Below, one piece after another: positions 25,257 to 34,270 of a stretch of DNA of 64,000 nucleotides. A program made the translations under genes and the position numbers. The stretch is from JBCDHN01 sp965224535 (lineage in GTDB: Bacteria; Verrucomicrobiota; Verrucomicrobiia; Verrucomicrobiales; DEV007), in contig CBDCZR010000033.1 of NCBI GenBank assembly GCA_965224535.1, forward strand, positions 186,001 to 250,000. Direction: 5' to 3'. The notes beneath the pieces are model-generated. The model was not told the origin of the DNA and searched no databases. It saw nothing but the letters and a program-made list of their open reading frames with translations. The first letter of the stretch is position 1. Every line of letters begins with the position of its first letter.

Positions 25257-26711
25257 CTACTTGGCCCAAAGCGCGTTCCAATCCGCCACCGTCTCATCCA
25301 CTAACACTTGCCCGCCTTTGGGGCCGACTACGCTGCTTTGGATGACCGCGCCGTAACCTCCGTGTGATGCCGCGCGCTCGCTGGGCAAATACGTACCCGG
25401 CCCGGCGAGCTGAATCACGAAGGTCTGCACCGCCGGACTTCGCGCCTTCATCTGAATGCCGAAATCGGTGTAGAGCTCAAAGTCGTTGCTGGCGATGGCT
25501 ACGTCGCCCAGGCGCAGAGCGTGCAGCTTCATGCGGTAGGGCGATTCCGTGCCGGCTTGCTGCGCTTCGTAACGAGTCACCACGCTGTTGTTCCAGAGAA
25601 AATTCCACTGTTGGGCGGAATCATCCCGAAACTTGTCCGCCTCGCGCTTGGCGGCGTCGTATTCTGCGTCGGTCACCAGGCGTTTGGGCAGGTCGATCTC
25701 GCGCACCCGGTGGCTGAAGGCGACGTCTTCGCGAACATCGTTCCGCGCTCCGGCATAAGCGTCCTCCCAGGCCGTCAAGATGCGCCGGGCGACCTCATCC
25801 AGCCGCGACAAATCGCCGCGCAGCCGGCGCATGCGGGCGTCGGCGCGCTTGTCGATCGCGGGCCTGGAGACCACGTCGCCACTCGCGCCGCACCAAGCTA
25901 GAACGTGCAAATTTTCGCCATGAGCTTGGCGCAACCGGACCCTGACAGGATGCCAAAAATCCGCGTTTAGCTCGGAACCACCCTCCACTTCCTGCGATGG
26001 GCAAGGCAGGTTAACCACGGTGGCGATGAGCTGGTCTGAGGCGTCCCAAAAGAACAAAACGCCCACGCTGTGATCTTCGTAACCCTCCATGCCGCGGAAA
26101 TTAGGCGTATTGGTAGGGCCATACATTCTAGCTGTGCCGCCGGCATAAAACGGACGCCGATTGTGCGCCACCACGGCCTGACTTTGTCCCCAGGCGACCT
26201 TACCCGGGCGGCGATTTTTCCAGGCTTCAGCCGCAGCGTTGGCGATCTTGTCCGTCATCCATTCGACGAATTCCGCCGGTTGCATGATCCCGGTTTTCGG
26301 CAAGGCGTAGCGCCCATCCAGCATGACCGGAGCGGTGTGCGTGTGGGTGGCGCTGACGCAGATTTTGCGCGAATCAAAGTCGTCCAGCAGGTCCGCGATT
26401 TTTGCGCTGGTTTTGGTGCGGACGTTGCCGCGGATGGCCACCAGATCGCAGGAAACGAAGATGGCCTGATCAACCACGCGGCCGTCCTCACGCGCTTCGA
26501 TCGCGAGCAAGGAAGCCTGAACGGGCGTCGCCGGTTGCTTGGAAATGCGAACCCGGCGTTGCCCGCTGAGGGCGACGGGTTGCTCCGGCGTGATATCGAC
26601 GGTGGCGGCGCCGATGTGAAGTTCGGCGGCGATTGCTGAGGGCGGCGCAAGCACTGCCACCACCGCCGGCAGAATGAGGCATTTCGTGAAGACGTGGGCG
26701 GTTAATTTCAT
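25257..26711 (-). CDS. Neutral ceramidase-like secreted protein
   Basis: The product has 484 residues from ATG 26711 (MKLTAHVFTKCLILPAVVAV signal peptide); ATG 26717 gives two more residues. It has the start of the alkaline-ceramidase superfamily (LHIGAATVDITPEQPVALSG) and the zinc/active-site region with SATHTHTAPVMLDGRYALP. It also shows the WGQSQAVVAHNRRP strand, VNLPCPSQEVEGGSELNADF and LHVLAWCGASGDVVSRP. Such proteins hydrolyse N-acyl linkages in sphingolipids in some bacteria, but the planctomycete/verrucomicrobial set is uncharacterised and may act on other lipids or acylated sugars. It is convergent with DUF6807 and 50 bp downstream of the hydrolase remnant that follows on the map. 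Confidence 0.8.
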   Translation of the reverse strand: MKLTAHVFTKCLILPAVVAVLAPPSAIAAELHIGAATVDITPEQPVALSGQRRVRISKQPATPVQASLLAIEAREDGRVVDQAIFVSCDLVAIRGNVRTKTSAKIADLLDDFDSRKICVSATHTHTAPVMLDGRYALPKTGIMQPAEFVEWMTDKIANAAAEAWKNRRPGKVAWGQSQAVVAHNRRPFYAGGTARMYGPTNTPNFRGMEGYEDHSVGVLFFWDASDQLIATVVNLPCPSQEVEGGSELNADFWHPVRVRLRQAHGENLHVLAWCGASGDVVSRPAIDKRADARMRRLRGDLSRLDEVARRILTAWEDAYAGARNDVREDVAFSHRVREIDLPKRLVTDAEYDAAKREADKFRDDSAQQWNFLWNNSVVTRYEAQQAGTESPYRMKLHALRLGDVAIASNDFELYTDFGIQMKARSPAVQTFVIQLAGPGTYLPSERAASHGGYGAVIQSSVVGPKGGQVLVDETVADWNALWAK

Positions 26712-26761
26712 GGTCATTTTTGAAAAGGTATTCGCCGGACACTGCACGGCGGCGACCGGCT

Positions 26762-27381
26762 TCATTCCTCAATAACCGGCAGCCGAATCGCGCTGGCATG
26801 GATGGCGCCGTGATGCACCGCGTTCTCCGCTATCACCAGCTCCGCATCCAGGCTGGGATTGGCCAGCGTCCCGTGATTGCGGTCGTAGTTGGGAAAATCG
26901 CTGCTGGTGACGTCCAGCCGAATCCGGTGACCGGGGAGGAAGGCGATCGAGGTTGGCGTGAGCCGGATTTCATAACGCGTAACCTCGCCAGGGACGATCG
27001 GTGCGTCCTTTTCCTGGCCGTTGCGATAGCGGGCGCGAACCATCCCCAGCGCCACGTCGATCGCGCGCCCGTCCGGATGCACGTCGATCAATCGGGCGAA
27101 AAAATCCGTGTCCGCGGCGGAGGTCGCGGCAAAAAGTTCCACCACCGCGTTGCCGGTCACCTCCAGCCGCTCGGTCAGCGGTTCGGTTTGGTAAACCAGG
27201 ATGTCCTCGCGGCCGGCATGCGGTTTCTGGTCCGCGGGCACGGTGAACGCGGCGGCGGAATAGAGCGTGGGGACGGGATTTTTGGGATCGTAGGTGAAAG
27301 CGTCGCTACCCGCGTTGGTGGGCTTGTTAGGGCTCATTTTGCCGTCGCCGGCAGGCGTATTGGCCTGACCACCACTGCTAA
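26762..27381 (-). pseudogene. CocE/NonD-type alpha/beta hydrolase, C-terminal remnant
   Basis: An ATG-started frame runs 191 codons from 27337 to 26762. The same frame stays open upstream to about 27381 (LSSGGQANTPAGDGK), which is the natural continuation. It is the C-terminal jelly-roll (PepX_C) domain of CocE-type acyl hydrolases: YDPKNPVPT, EVTGNAVVELFAATSAADTD, RARYRNGQEKDAPIVPGE and GHRIRLDVTSSDFPNYDRN. The N-terminal alpha/beta hydrolase domain with the catalytic Ser is missing. Its place is taken from 27382 on by the mosaic copy of DNA from 28.5-29.3 kb, so the gene was cut by that rearrangement. Confidence 0.8.
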
Positions 27382-27764
27382 GATGACCTGGAGGTACTGG
27401 CCGCTCTTGGTGAGGATGACGGCTTTTGGCAAGCTAACACCTTCGCCTGTCCGCCAGGGCCGGTCCGCAGGGCCCCTCATCGCCGGGTATTCACCGCGCG
27501 GCACCTATCCCGCGGCGGTGGAGTTGCAGACCTACGTGGAAAAAATCTCAGGCGCCAGGCTTAGCATCAACGATAGCCCGAACGCCGAGTTTCCCGTCAA
27601 AATCTACGTCGGCCAGAGTCCGCACACCGAAAAACTCGGCATCACCGCCGCGGGGCTGGAGCACGGCGCCTACCGCATCGTTTCCGGTGAAAATTGGCTG
27701 GCGCTGATTGGCGACGACACGGAGTTCACGCCCATTGAGCCCTGGCCGCGCAGCAACAACGACC
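27382..27764 (+). repeat. Mosaic copy of three pieces of DNA from 28.5-29.3 kb
   Basis: Three segments lie end to end. 27382-27423 repeats 28482-28523 (one mismatch seen). 27421-27453 repeats 28763-28795 (one mismatch seen), the two overlapping by ggc. About 27476-27764 is closely similar to 28974-29263, nearly identical from 27518 on. The third piece encodes an N-terminal fragment of the DUF4838 protein (AAVELQTYVEKISGARLSIN…) that is out of context and has no start. It is thus a deletion-derivative duplication that landed inside the CocE-type gene. Confidence 0.85.
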
Positions 27765-27809
27765 CGGCATGTTCGAGCCGCGATCGCGCGGCCGACGTGA
27801 CCCAAGCGC

Positions 27810-28736
27810 CTAATCTCCCTTCAGCTTCTTGCGCAAGCGTTCGACCTCCTTCTGCGCTTTTTCCTTAGCTTTGCGCTCATCCTCCTTGGCCTCTAGCGCT
27901 GCCTCTTCAGCCCTTTGCGCTTGCTCCAACTTCTGCTCCAAATCCCGCGTCCACTCCGCCTTCAAGCGCTCTTGCTCTAGGGCGACCATGTCCTCGTATT
28001 CCATGATTTTTTGCATCTCTTTGTCGGCTTGAAGTTTGGTTAGCAGGCGCAACATGCGCTCCAGCGATTCGCTCAATTTCTTGCCCTTGGCCGGAAAGTC
28101 AAGTTTGTGCGGATTGCCCTTAACCCGCAAATTTTGGTCGAAAACCGAGAGCATCTGCTCCAACTCCGAATCACCCACGCCACTGATTTTGGGGATTTGA
28201 ATGAAGTAGGCGTCGTGGGTGAGTTTTTCGATGAAATCCGGCTTGGGCGGCTTGGAGATCTTGCGCCGACTTACCGCGTTGACGTAGTCGCGCCGGACGT
28301 GGACAGCCATGGGCAGTTTTTCGTCAAGGGTGAAGCCGAGCAGGTAAATCGAGATGATCGGCAACGGTTCGTGACGGGGGCCGGTTTCGGTCAAAATTTC
28401 TTCGGTAACGGCGTATTGAGTGGCCAGGTAATGGCGGAAGCGGATGATGTCGGCCAAAATCCGGGTCTTTTGCAGCTCGATGATGACCTGGAGGTACTGA
28501 CCGCTCTTGGTGAGGATGACGGCGCAGAAATCGAGCCGAAAATAGCGCGCTTTGCCGTCGGTGACGCCCTTGTCGAAGTGTTCTTGCTTGATGAGGCGGA
28601 GGTTGACAACTCGCCGGCCGAGGACGGCGCTGAGGAAGTCTTTGGCGACGTGCAGATTTTCCAGCAGGCACTTGAAAACGACGTCGTAGATGGGGTTGGC
28701 GATGCGATAGATGATCGCTTTGGTTTGCTTGCTCAC
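27810..28736 (-). CDS. PD-(D/E)XK nuclease family transposase (Rpn/PDDEXK_2-like)
   Basis: The product has 308 residues from GTG 28736. Features of the family are present: ANPIYDVVFKCLL at the N-terminus, FRLDFCAVIL and then YLQVIIELQK (the D…ExK/ELQ catalytic strand near 70-92) and FRHYLATQYA. A long C-terminal coiled coil (residues 225-308) is rich in Glu, Lys and Gln, for example EQERLKAEWTRDLEQKLEQ. Relatives promote recombination in a RecA-independent way and are very often duplicated in genomes. It sits between the mosaic copy and its donor locus, which makes it a candidate contributor to that rearrangement. This is inference. Confidence 0.8.
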   Translation of the reverse strand: MSKQTKAIIYRIANPIYDVVFKCLLENLHVAKDFLSAVLGRRVVNLRLIKQEHFDKGVTDGKARYFRLDFCAVILTKSGQYLQVIIELQKTRILADIIRFRHYLATQYAVTEEILTETGPRHEPLPIISIYLLGFTLDEKLPMAVHVRRDYVNAVSRRKISKPPKPDFIEKLTHDAYFIQIPKISGVGDSELEQMLSVFDQNLRVKGNPHKLDFPAKGKKLSESLERMLRLLTKLQADKEMQKIMEYEDMVALEQERLKAEWTRDLEQKLEQAQRAEEAALEAKEDERKAKEKAQKEVERLRKKLKGD

Positions 28737-28863
28737 GGGGCTTAAGGTTAGGCGGAGAGGAGGGCTTTTGGCAAGCTAACACCTCCGCCTGTCCGTCACG
28801 CCCGTCCGCCCATCTTCCCTTCACTTGAAAGAACTGCGGACGGAGATGATTGGTCCTGGCGAC

Positions 28864-31800
28864 ATGACGATGCCTTCATCCCCCACCCTTTTAACCGGCG
28901 TTTGGCTGGTTTTCGCGGCCGGCGCCCCAGCGGCTCCGTTTTTGGTCGAAAATGGCGAACCGCGCGGTGAGATACTCATCACCAAGGATCCACCGCGGGG
29001 AACACATCTCGCTGCGGTGGAGTTGCAGACCTACGTGGAAAAAATCTCCGGCGCCAGGCTTAGCATCAACGATAGCCCGAGCGCCGAGTTTCCCGTCAAA
29101 ATCTACGTCGGCCAGAGTCCGCACACCGAAAAACTCGGCATCACCGCCGCGGGTCTGGAGCACGGCGCTTACCGGATCGTTTCCGGCGAAAACTGGCTCG
29201 CCCTCATCGGCGACGACACGCAGTTCACGCCCATCGAGCCCTGGCCGCGCAGCAACAACGACCTGGTCACCGGCAAGATGCAGGCGGCGTGGGACAAAAT
29301 TACCGGCGCGCAGTGGGGCTACACCCATAGCCAGCTTCACAAGCACTACTCCGGGCCCAATTCACTGTTCGGAACGCCTAACGAACAAGCTGTGAGCAAG
29401 GAGGGCCACGTGCATGTCTGGACCTACGATGAGCGCGGGTCGTTCAACGCGGTTTGCGGGTTTTTTCGCGATTTGGGCGTGCGCTGGTACATGCCGGGCG
29501 AAATTGGCGAAATTTTGCCGAAAATGGCGTCGATTCCCCTGCCGCAGGTCGATAAAACGGTGCGGCCGGATTTTCCGATGCGCATCCTGAATTTTCGCAC
29601 GGCGGTCTACGGACATGACGCCATGATGTGGGGATTCCGGCTGGGCGTGCGCCAGCCTTACGGTCGCCAAGCCGCGCACGGGATGGCGCGCATGACCGAC
29701 AACGAGCGCACCCTAACCAATCACCCGGACTGGTTCGCGCTTTACGGCGGCAAGCGCCAAAATCACCCGAACATCAAGAACAACCAGCTCTGTTACTCCA
29801 ACGAGGAGCTGTTTCGCGAGACGGTTCGCTTCGCCCAGGTGCAGCTGGATCATTTTGACATGGACGTGGTCTCCATCATGCCGCCAGACGGCTACACCGC
29901 CATGTGTCAGTGCGATCTGTGCGCCGGCAAGGATTCGCCGGAGCTGGGTTACCGCGGCAAGCTCTCCAACTACGTGTGGGACTTCGTCAACCGCGTGGCC
30001 AAGGAGGTCGGCAAGACGCATCCGGACAAAAAAATCTCCAACTGCGCCTACGGCATCTACACCGAGCCGCCTAACAATATCTCCAAGCTGGAACCGAACG
30101 TGCAGGTCATCATCGTGGGCGGGCGGCGGCCGCTTGCGGAGAATCGCGAGGATTTGCGCCGTTTGCGCGCGGCGTGGGCGGAAAAATCGGACAACCCGCT
30201 GGAAATTTTCGAGAATTATCCGTTCACCGGCCGCGGCTGGTATCTGCCGGCGTATTTTCCGCGTTTGCTCGGCGAAAGCATCAACGAGACCAAGGGCCAA
30301 TCGCGCGGCGAGGACATTTGGATCACGATGGACTTCAAAGAAAACGCCATCGGCTACAACCACTTCCTGCTCTACTTCACCGCGCGGATGTATTGGGGCG
30401 GCCGCAGCCAGGACGCCGGGGCGCAGTTTGATGAGTATGTTAGGAAATTTTATGGGCCGGCCGCAGCAGAGATGCGGGCGTTTTTCGCCCATTGCGAGGA
30501 GCATTGGCGGGTCATGGAGCGCGATGGCGAAAAAGCCGCCCGCGCGTTGGAGCTTTTTGCCGCCGCGGAGGCGAAAACCGGGCCGGAAACCGTCTACGGC
30601 CGGCGGATCGGGCTCATCGGCAACTACCTCAACGGGCTGCGCAACAAAGCGGTGCAACTCGCGCAAAAACGGGGGCCGGTTCCGCGGCTTAGGTTGGTGA
30701 GCACGCCCTTCAAGTCTGGCGCCATCACGATTGACGGCAAGCTGGATGACGAGCCCTGGGTCAACGTCCCCGTCGCCTCCACCGGATCGATGCGCGAGCT
30801 GCAAACCGGCCGCCTGCCAACCTACGGGACGCGATTCATGGCCCAATGGCTCGGCAACGACCTCTACTTCGGCATCCGCTGCCAGGAACACCCCGGCGAC
30901 GAGCCTAACATTGGCACAACCAAAAGCGGCGACGAGGCCATTTGGTACGGCGACGCGGTCGAAATCCTGCTCGCGACCGAGTCGCACAGCTACTACCAAA
31001 TCGTCGTCAACCCGGCCGGCGCGACGATCGAACTGGACCGTGGCGCGCCGCGAAATCAGTGGTTCAACTGGTCGTCGAAGGCCGAGGTGGCCACGCAAAT
31101 CGCCGACGATCACTGGACCGCGGAAATTCGCATCCCCATCACCAGCGACGCCAACGATCCGCTGCACCAGGTCGTCGGCCGCAAACCCACGAAGAGCCTG
31201 CCGTGGTTCGTCAACGTCTGCCGGCAGCGGGTTCGCGAGAGCGGCTCGGAATTTTCCGCGTTTTCGCCCACGGGCACCTCCGGATTCCACCAACCGATGA
31301 AGTTCGCCCACTTTTTCGCCGGAAATTCGCACCAGTTCCCTGCCGACCCGACGGTGACCGACTACCTGATCGGCAAGCGCGCTGCTGACGAGCTGACTCG
31401 TGCGCGAAAGTGGGACGAAGCGCTGACGGCTTGCCTGAAACTGGCCAACGCGGAAAAGGTCACCCACTTCCAAAAATCCGAGGCGCTCCAGCAAGCGGCG
31501 CGTTGCGCGACGAATCTCGAAAACTACGACCGCGCCGGCGAATTGGCGGGCGAAATCCCGATCGACGCCGTCGCCAAAACCACGCGGATGCACATCCTGG
31601 CGGCCCAACGCAAGTGGCCGGAGATCGTGGGGCGATTCGGCGGTGAAAACCTGGAATCCTGGCCGTTTTGGCAAATCGGCGAAGGCGCCTACGCGCGCGC
31701 CAAGGGCTTCTACTTCACCAAGGACGGGCCGAGGGCGGAGGCGGATTTTCAGCGAGCCCTGACCTACACGCCGGATTCGCGGATTTTGGTGAACATTCGC

Positions 31801-32163
31801 GCCGCGATGGCTCACAATCGCGAAACCAACCTGGGCGACGATGCCGGCGCGTTGGAGCTTTACCGCGAAAACCTCGCCGGTAAGGCGAAAATTGGCGGTG
31901 CGGACGAATTTCGGTCCGTGGAGCGCGCTGCGGCGATTCTTAGCAATCAGGGTAAATTTGACGAAGCGCTGGAAACCTACGGCGTGGTGGATTTCGCGAA
32001 ATTGACCGGATTTTGGCGTCACGCGATGCTGATTTCGCGCGGAGACACCCTGGCTGCCGCCGGCCGAGAAAACGAAGCGTCGGAGGCTTACCGCGAGGTT
32101 GCAGGTGACGAATCCGCCTCAGCCGGGCATCGCAAACAAGCCCGCGAGCGGCTCGGAGAATGA
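28864..32163 (+). CDS. DUF4838 glycosidase-like protein with CBM9-like domain
   Basis: The product has 1099 residues from ATG 28864 (signal MTMPSSPTLLTGVWLVFAAG); TTG 28825 and ATG 28846 are earlier options. Residues of about 40-150 are an alpha-glucuronidase-type N-terminal domain (AAVELQTYVEKISGARLSIN). About 150-560 is the DUF4838 TIM barrel (VCGFFRDLGVRWYMPGE, VSIMPPDGYTAMCQCDLC, NYVWDFVNRVAKEVG). About 610-790 is a family-9 carbohydrate-binding-like beta-sandwich (GKLDDEPWVNVPVAS, YGDAVEILLATES). The last 250 residues are TPR-like helices. It is secreted and probably acts on complex polysaccharide; the catalytic acids of DUF4838 are not established. Its 5' part is duplicated at 27476-27764. 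Confidence 0.85.
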   Translation: MTMPSSPTLLTGVWLVFAAGAPAAPFLVENGEPRGEILITKDPPRGTHLAAVELQTYVEKISGARLSINDSPSAEFPVKIYVGQSPHTEKLGITAAGLEHGAYRIVSGENWLALIGDDTQFTPIEPWPRSNNDLVTGKMQAAWDKITGAQWGYTHSQLHKHYSGPNSLFGTPNEQAVSKEGHVHVWTYDERGSFNAVCGFFRDLGVRWYMPGEIGEILPKMASIPLPQVDKTVRPDFPMRILNFRTAVYGHDAMMWGFRLGVRQPYGRQAAHGMARMTDNERTLTNHPDWFALYGGKRQNHPNIKNNQLCYSNEELFRETVRFAQVQLDHFDMDVVSIMPPDGYTAMCQCDLCAGKDSPELGYRGKLSNYVWDFVNRVAKEVGKTHPDKKISNCAYGIYTEPPNNISKLEPNVQVIIVGGRRPLAENREDLRRLRAAWAEKSDNPLEIFENYPFTGRGWYLPAYFPRLLGESINETKGQSRGEDIWITMDFKENAIGYNHFLLYFTARMYWGGRSQDAGAQFDEYVRKFYGPAAAEMRAFFAHCEEHWRVMERDGEKAARALELFAAAEAKTGPETVYGRRIGLIGNYLNGLRNKAVQLAQKRGPVPRLRLVSTPFKSGAITIDGKLDDEPWVNVPVASTGSMRELQTGRLPTYGTRFMAQWLGNDLYFGIRCQEHPGDEPNIGTTKSGDEAIWYGDAVEILLATESHSYYQIVVNPAGATIELDRGAPRNQWFNWSSKAEVATQIADDHWTAEIRIPITSDANDPLHQVVGRKPTKSLPWFVNVCRQRVRESGSEFSAFSPTGTSGFHQPMKFAHFFAGNSHQFPADPTVTDYLIGKRAADELTRARKWDEALTACLKLANAEKVTHFQKSEALQQAARCATNLENYDRAGELAGEIPIDAVAKTTRMHILAAQRKWPEIVGRFGGENLESWPFWQIGEGAYARAKGFYFTKDGPRAEADFQRALTYTPDSRILVNIRAAMAHNRETNLGDDAGALELYRENLAGKAKIGGADEFRSVERAAAILSNQGKFDEALETYGVVDFAKLTGFWRHAMLISRGDTLAAAGRENEASEAYREVAGDESASAGHRKQARERLGE

Positions 32164-32190
32164 GCCGCTACCTCCGGCCGAAGCCGCTGG

Positions 32191-33186
32191 TTATTTGCCC
32201 GCCGTTTCCGCCTTGGCGTCCATCTTGTGGATGCGCACCTGACCGTCGAAATGGGCCGTGGCCAAATGCAAGCCGTCGGCGGCCAGGTCCAGATCCCGGG
32301 CATCGCTCTTGAGCTTGACGCGGTGAAAGTCCTCCAACTCGCCGGGCTTCCAAAAGAGCAGGTAGCCGCCGTTCCCGCCCACGCAACCGATGGTGGTGCC
32401 GTCAGGATGCAATGCCGCGCCCCATCCCACACCGCGCAGCTTGCCTTTGGAGACGTGCTCCACCAGCGGCTCGCCCTTTTCCCAGTCAAACACGACGACC
32501 GCGGGGTTGCCGACGCCCGCAAAGGCGTTGGTGACCGCGGTAATCCCGCTTCCGGCCAGTTTTTTGCCGTCCGGGCTGAAAGTCAGCCCGCGAAACCCGC
32601 CGATGAAGGCTTTGAAGGTCTTGTCGTACTTGGAGAGCGACTTTGCTTGCCAGGTTCGCACCTGTTTGCCGGCCGCCACGTCCCAATCGATGAGGTTCGC
32701 CTTCAAATCGCCGCTCACGAGCCGTTTTCCCGCCGGATGAAAGGCCAGGTTGTAAATGTGGGAGGCGTGCCCGGTCATTTCGCGGATCAATTTGCCGTCG
32801 GAGGCGTTCCACAGCTTCACGGTCAAATCGTTGCCGGCAGAGGCGATGGTCGAACCGTCCGGACTAACCGCCACGGCGCGGATAAAGCCCTGGTGCGCCT
32901 CGATCGTTCGGCTGGGGGTCAGCTTTTCCGCCGTGGCCGGGGCGAACAACAGCCGGCCGTCGAAACCGCCGGTCACGACGGTTTTTCCGCTTTCGGCAAA
33001 GGCGATGGCGCGCACCCAGGCATTGGTGTCCAGCCCCGTTTTTGCGCCATCGGCGATTTTCCAGCGCCAGACCTTGTAATCTTGCGAACCGGCAAAGACG
33101 AATTGGCCGGAGGGATGAAAGCGGCAGCCGATGAGGGGGCTTTCGTGCGCGAATTCGTGAGCGATGTGGGTTTGGGTGACGTCCAT
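32191..33186 (-). CDS. WD40-repeat beta-propeller protein
   Basis: The product has 331 residues from ATG 33186 (MDVTQTHIAHEFAHESPL); the longer frame adds seven residues. About seven WD40 blades are visible, with typical GH…WD endings such as IGCRFHPSGQFVFAGSQDYK, VAVSPDGSTIASAGNDLTVK and GHASHIYNLAFHPAGKRLVS. No signal peptide is seen, so it is probably cytoplasmic. Planctomycete and verrucomicrobial genomes often encode such free-standing WD40 proteins near DUF1549/DUF1553 genes, which are absent here. The binding partner is unknown. It converges with the DUF4838 gene with 27 bp between stops. Confidence 0.85.
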   Translation of the reverse strand: MDVTQTHIAHEFAHESPLIGCRFHPSGQFVFAGSQDYKVWRWKIADGAKTGLDTNAWVRAIAFAESGKTVVTGGFDGRLLFAPATAEKLTPSRTIEAHQGFIRAVAVSPDGSTIASAGNDLTVKLWNASDGKLIREMTGHASHIYNLAFHPAGKRLVSGDLKANLIDWDVAAGKQVRTWQAKSLSKYDKTFKAFIGGFRGLTFSPDGKKLAGSGITAVTNAFAGVGNPAVVVFDWEKGEPLVEHVSKGKLRGVGWGAALHPDGTTIGCVGGNGGYLLFWKPGELEDFHRVKLKSDARDLDLAADGLHLATAHFDGQVRIHKMDAKAETAGK

Positions 33187-33604
33187 GGGCGTAGGTTTTG
33201 CACGCAAAATCGGCGCCCGGGCTTTCGGGATTCCGCCTCACGCGGCCGCCGTTGCGGGGAAATCTCCGCAATACGGCTGGCGTCCGCGCAAAGTTTGAAG
33301 TCGCCTCCACTGATGGCGAAGACAAGGAGACCGGAGGCGGCCTCAACCACGGCCAAGTGATCGGCAGCAGGTAGCTGATGTTAGGCGGCACGCCCCTTCT
33401 CCCAACCACAGCACCAACGGAACTGACCAAACCGGTTTTTGCGTCTGCCTGAGAAATTCGGGCATTGGTTATGGCCTCGTGGCCGATGTGGTGAAAGGCG
33501 AACGCTTTTGTGAGAAAGTTGCCTTGCTTATTGAATTTCGTCAGTATTTTGGTACCTCTTCCGGCTCTGCTCCATTTCGGAAATCCCGCCTACCAAGGTA
33601 GCCC
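33187..33604. other. Spacer without a supportable gene
   Basis: This is a divergent spacer between the WD40 gene and the VOC gene, so promoters for both are expected. Frames on both strands are short or lack starts. A minus-strand stretch around 33230-33356 is open but has no recognisable domain. No terminator or operator could be identified. Confidence 0.5.
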
Positions 33605-34159
33605 ATGAAAACCCGATTTTTGACCTTTTTCACCCCGATCGCACTCTCTTCGCTGCTCACTGCCGCCGAAGAGGAAAAAACCGCCGAGGACAGTGCGTTT
33701 TCTGAACCCACCATCGATCTCGGCTGCGTCGTTAGCGATCTCGAAGCGTCCATCAAGTTTTACACCGAGGCGGTGGGTTTCACGGTGAGCGGAGAATTTG
33801 AGGTTGGCGGCGATTACGCCAAAGACGTGGGCCTCACGGACGGAAAATCGCTCTCGATCAAGGTTTTGACGCTTGGAGAGGGCGAGGAGGCCACGAAATT
33901 GAAGCTGATGCAGGTGGAAGGCGGCAGCGCCCCGCTGGCCAACGATCACATTCACACCACGCTCGGCTTCAGCTACATCACCATTTTCGTGAAAAGCACC
34001 GACGAGGCTATGGCGCGACTCAAAAAGGCCGGAGTCAAGCCGCTGGCGAAAGGTCCCTTGCCATTGCCGGCGAATTTGAACCCGGAAATCGCCCTAACCG
34101 TGCTGCGCGATCCCGATGGCAACTTTGTGGAGTTGGTGGGTCCCAAGCCGAAGGAGTAG
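33605..34159 (+). CDS. Secreted VOC (glyoxalase/bleomycin-resistance-like) family protein
   Basis: The product has 184 residues from ATG 33605 with a short signal peptide (MKTRFLTFFTPIALSSLLTA). The VOC fold is recognisable from DLGCVVSDLEASIKFYTEAV at the first strand-helix, a SYITIFVKSTDEAMARLKKA second module, and the end LRDPDGNFVELVGPKPK. One-chain VOC domains bind a metal through His/Glu residues from both modules: the Glu in NFVELVG is present, others are not certain. A secreted VOC protein is uncommon in most phyla but frequent in planctomycetes and verrucomicrobia. Its substrate is unknown. Confidence 0.8.
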   Translation: MKTRFLTFFTPIALSSLLTAAEEEKTAEDSAFSEPTIDLGCVVSDLEASIKFYTEAVGFTVSGEFEVGGDYAKDVGLTDGKSLSIKVLTLGEGEEATKLKLMQVEGGSAPLANDHIHTTLGFSYITIFVKSTDEAMARLKKAGVKPLAKGPLPLPANLNPEIALTVLRDPDGNFVELVGPKPKE

Positions 34160-34270
34160 GTTCGGCGAAAAAATCGGCGGAGCAGACTTTTTTCGCTCAA
34201 AACGGCGGAAAAATTGGACGTTTTGGCCCGTGAGGTGACTCAACCAACGACAAAACCCCCTTTTCTGACT

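Noticed and set aside
26720..27868. 382-residue plus-strand ORF
   Set aside because: It is antisense to the hydrolase remnant for most of its length and then runs into the mosaic copy of DUF4838; it is a chimera made by the rearrangement.
29713..32022. Minus-strand frame of 769 codons
   Set aside because: Antisense to DUF4838; no recognisable fold. The forward frame has a signal peptide, clear domains and a matching stop.
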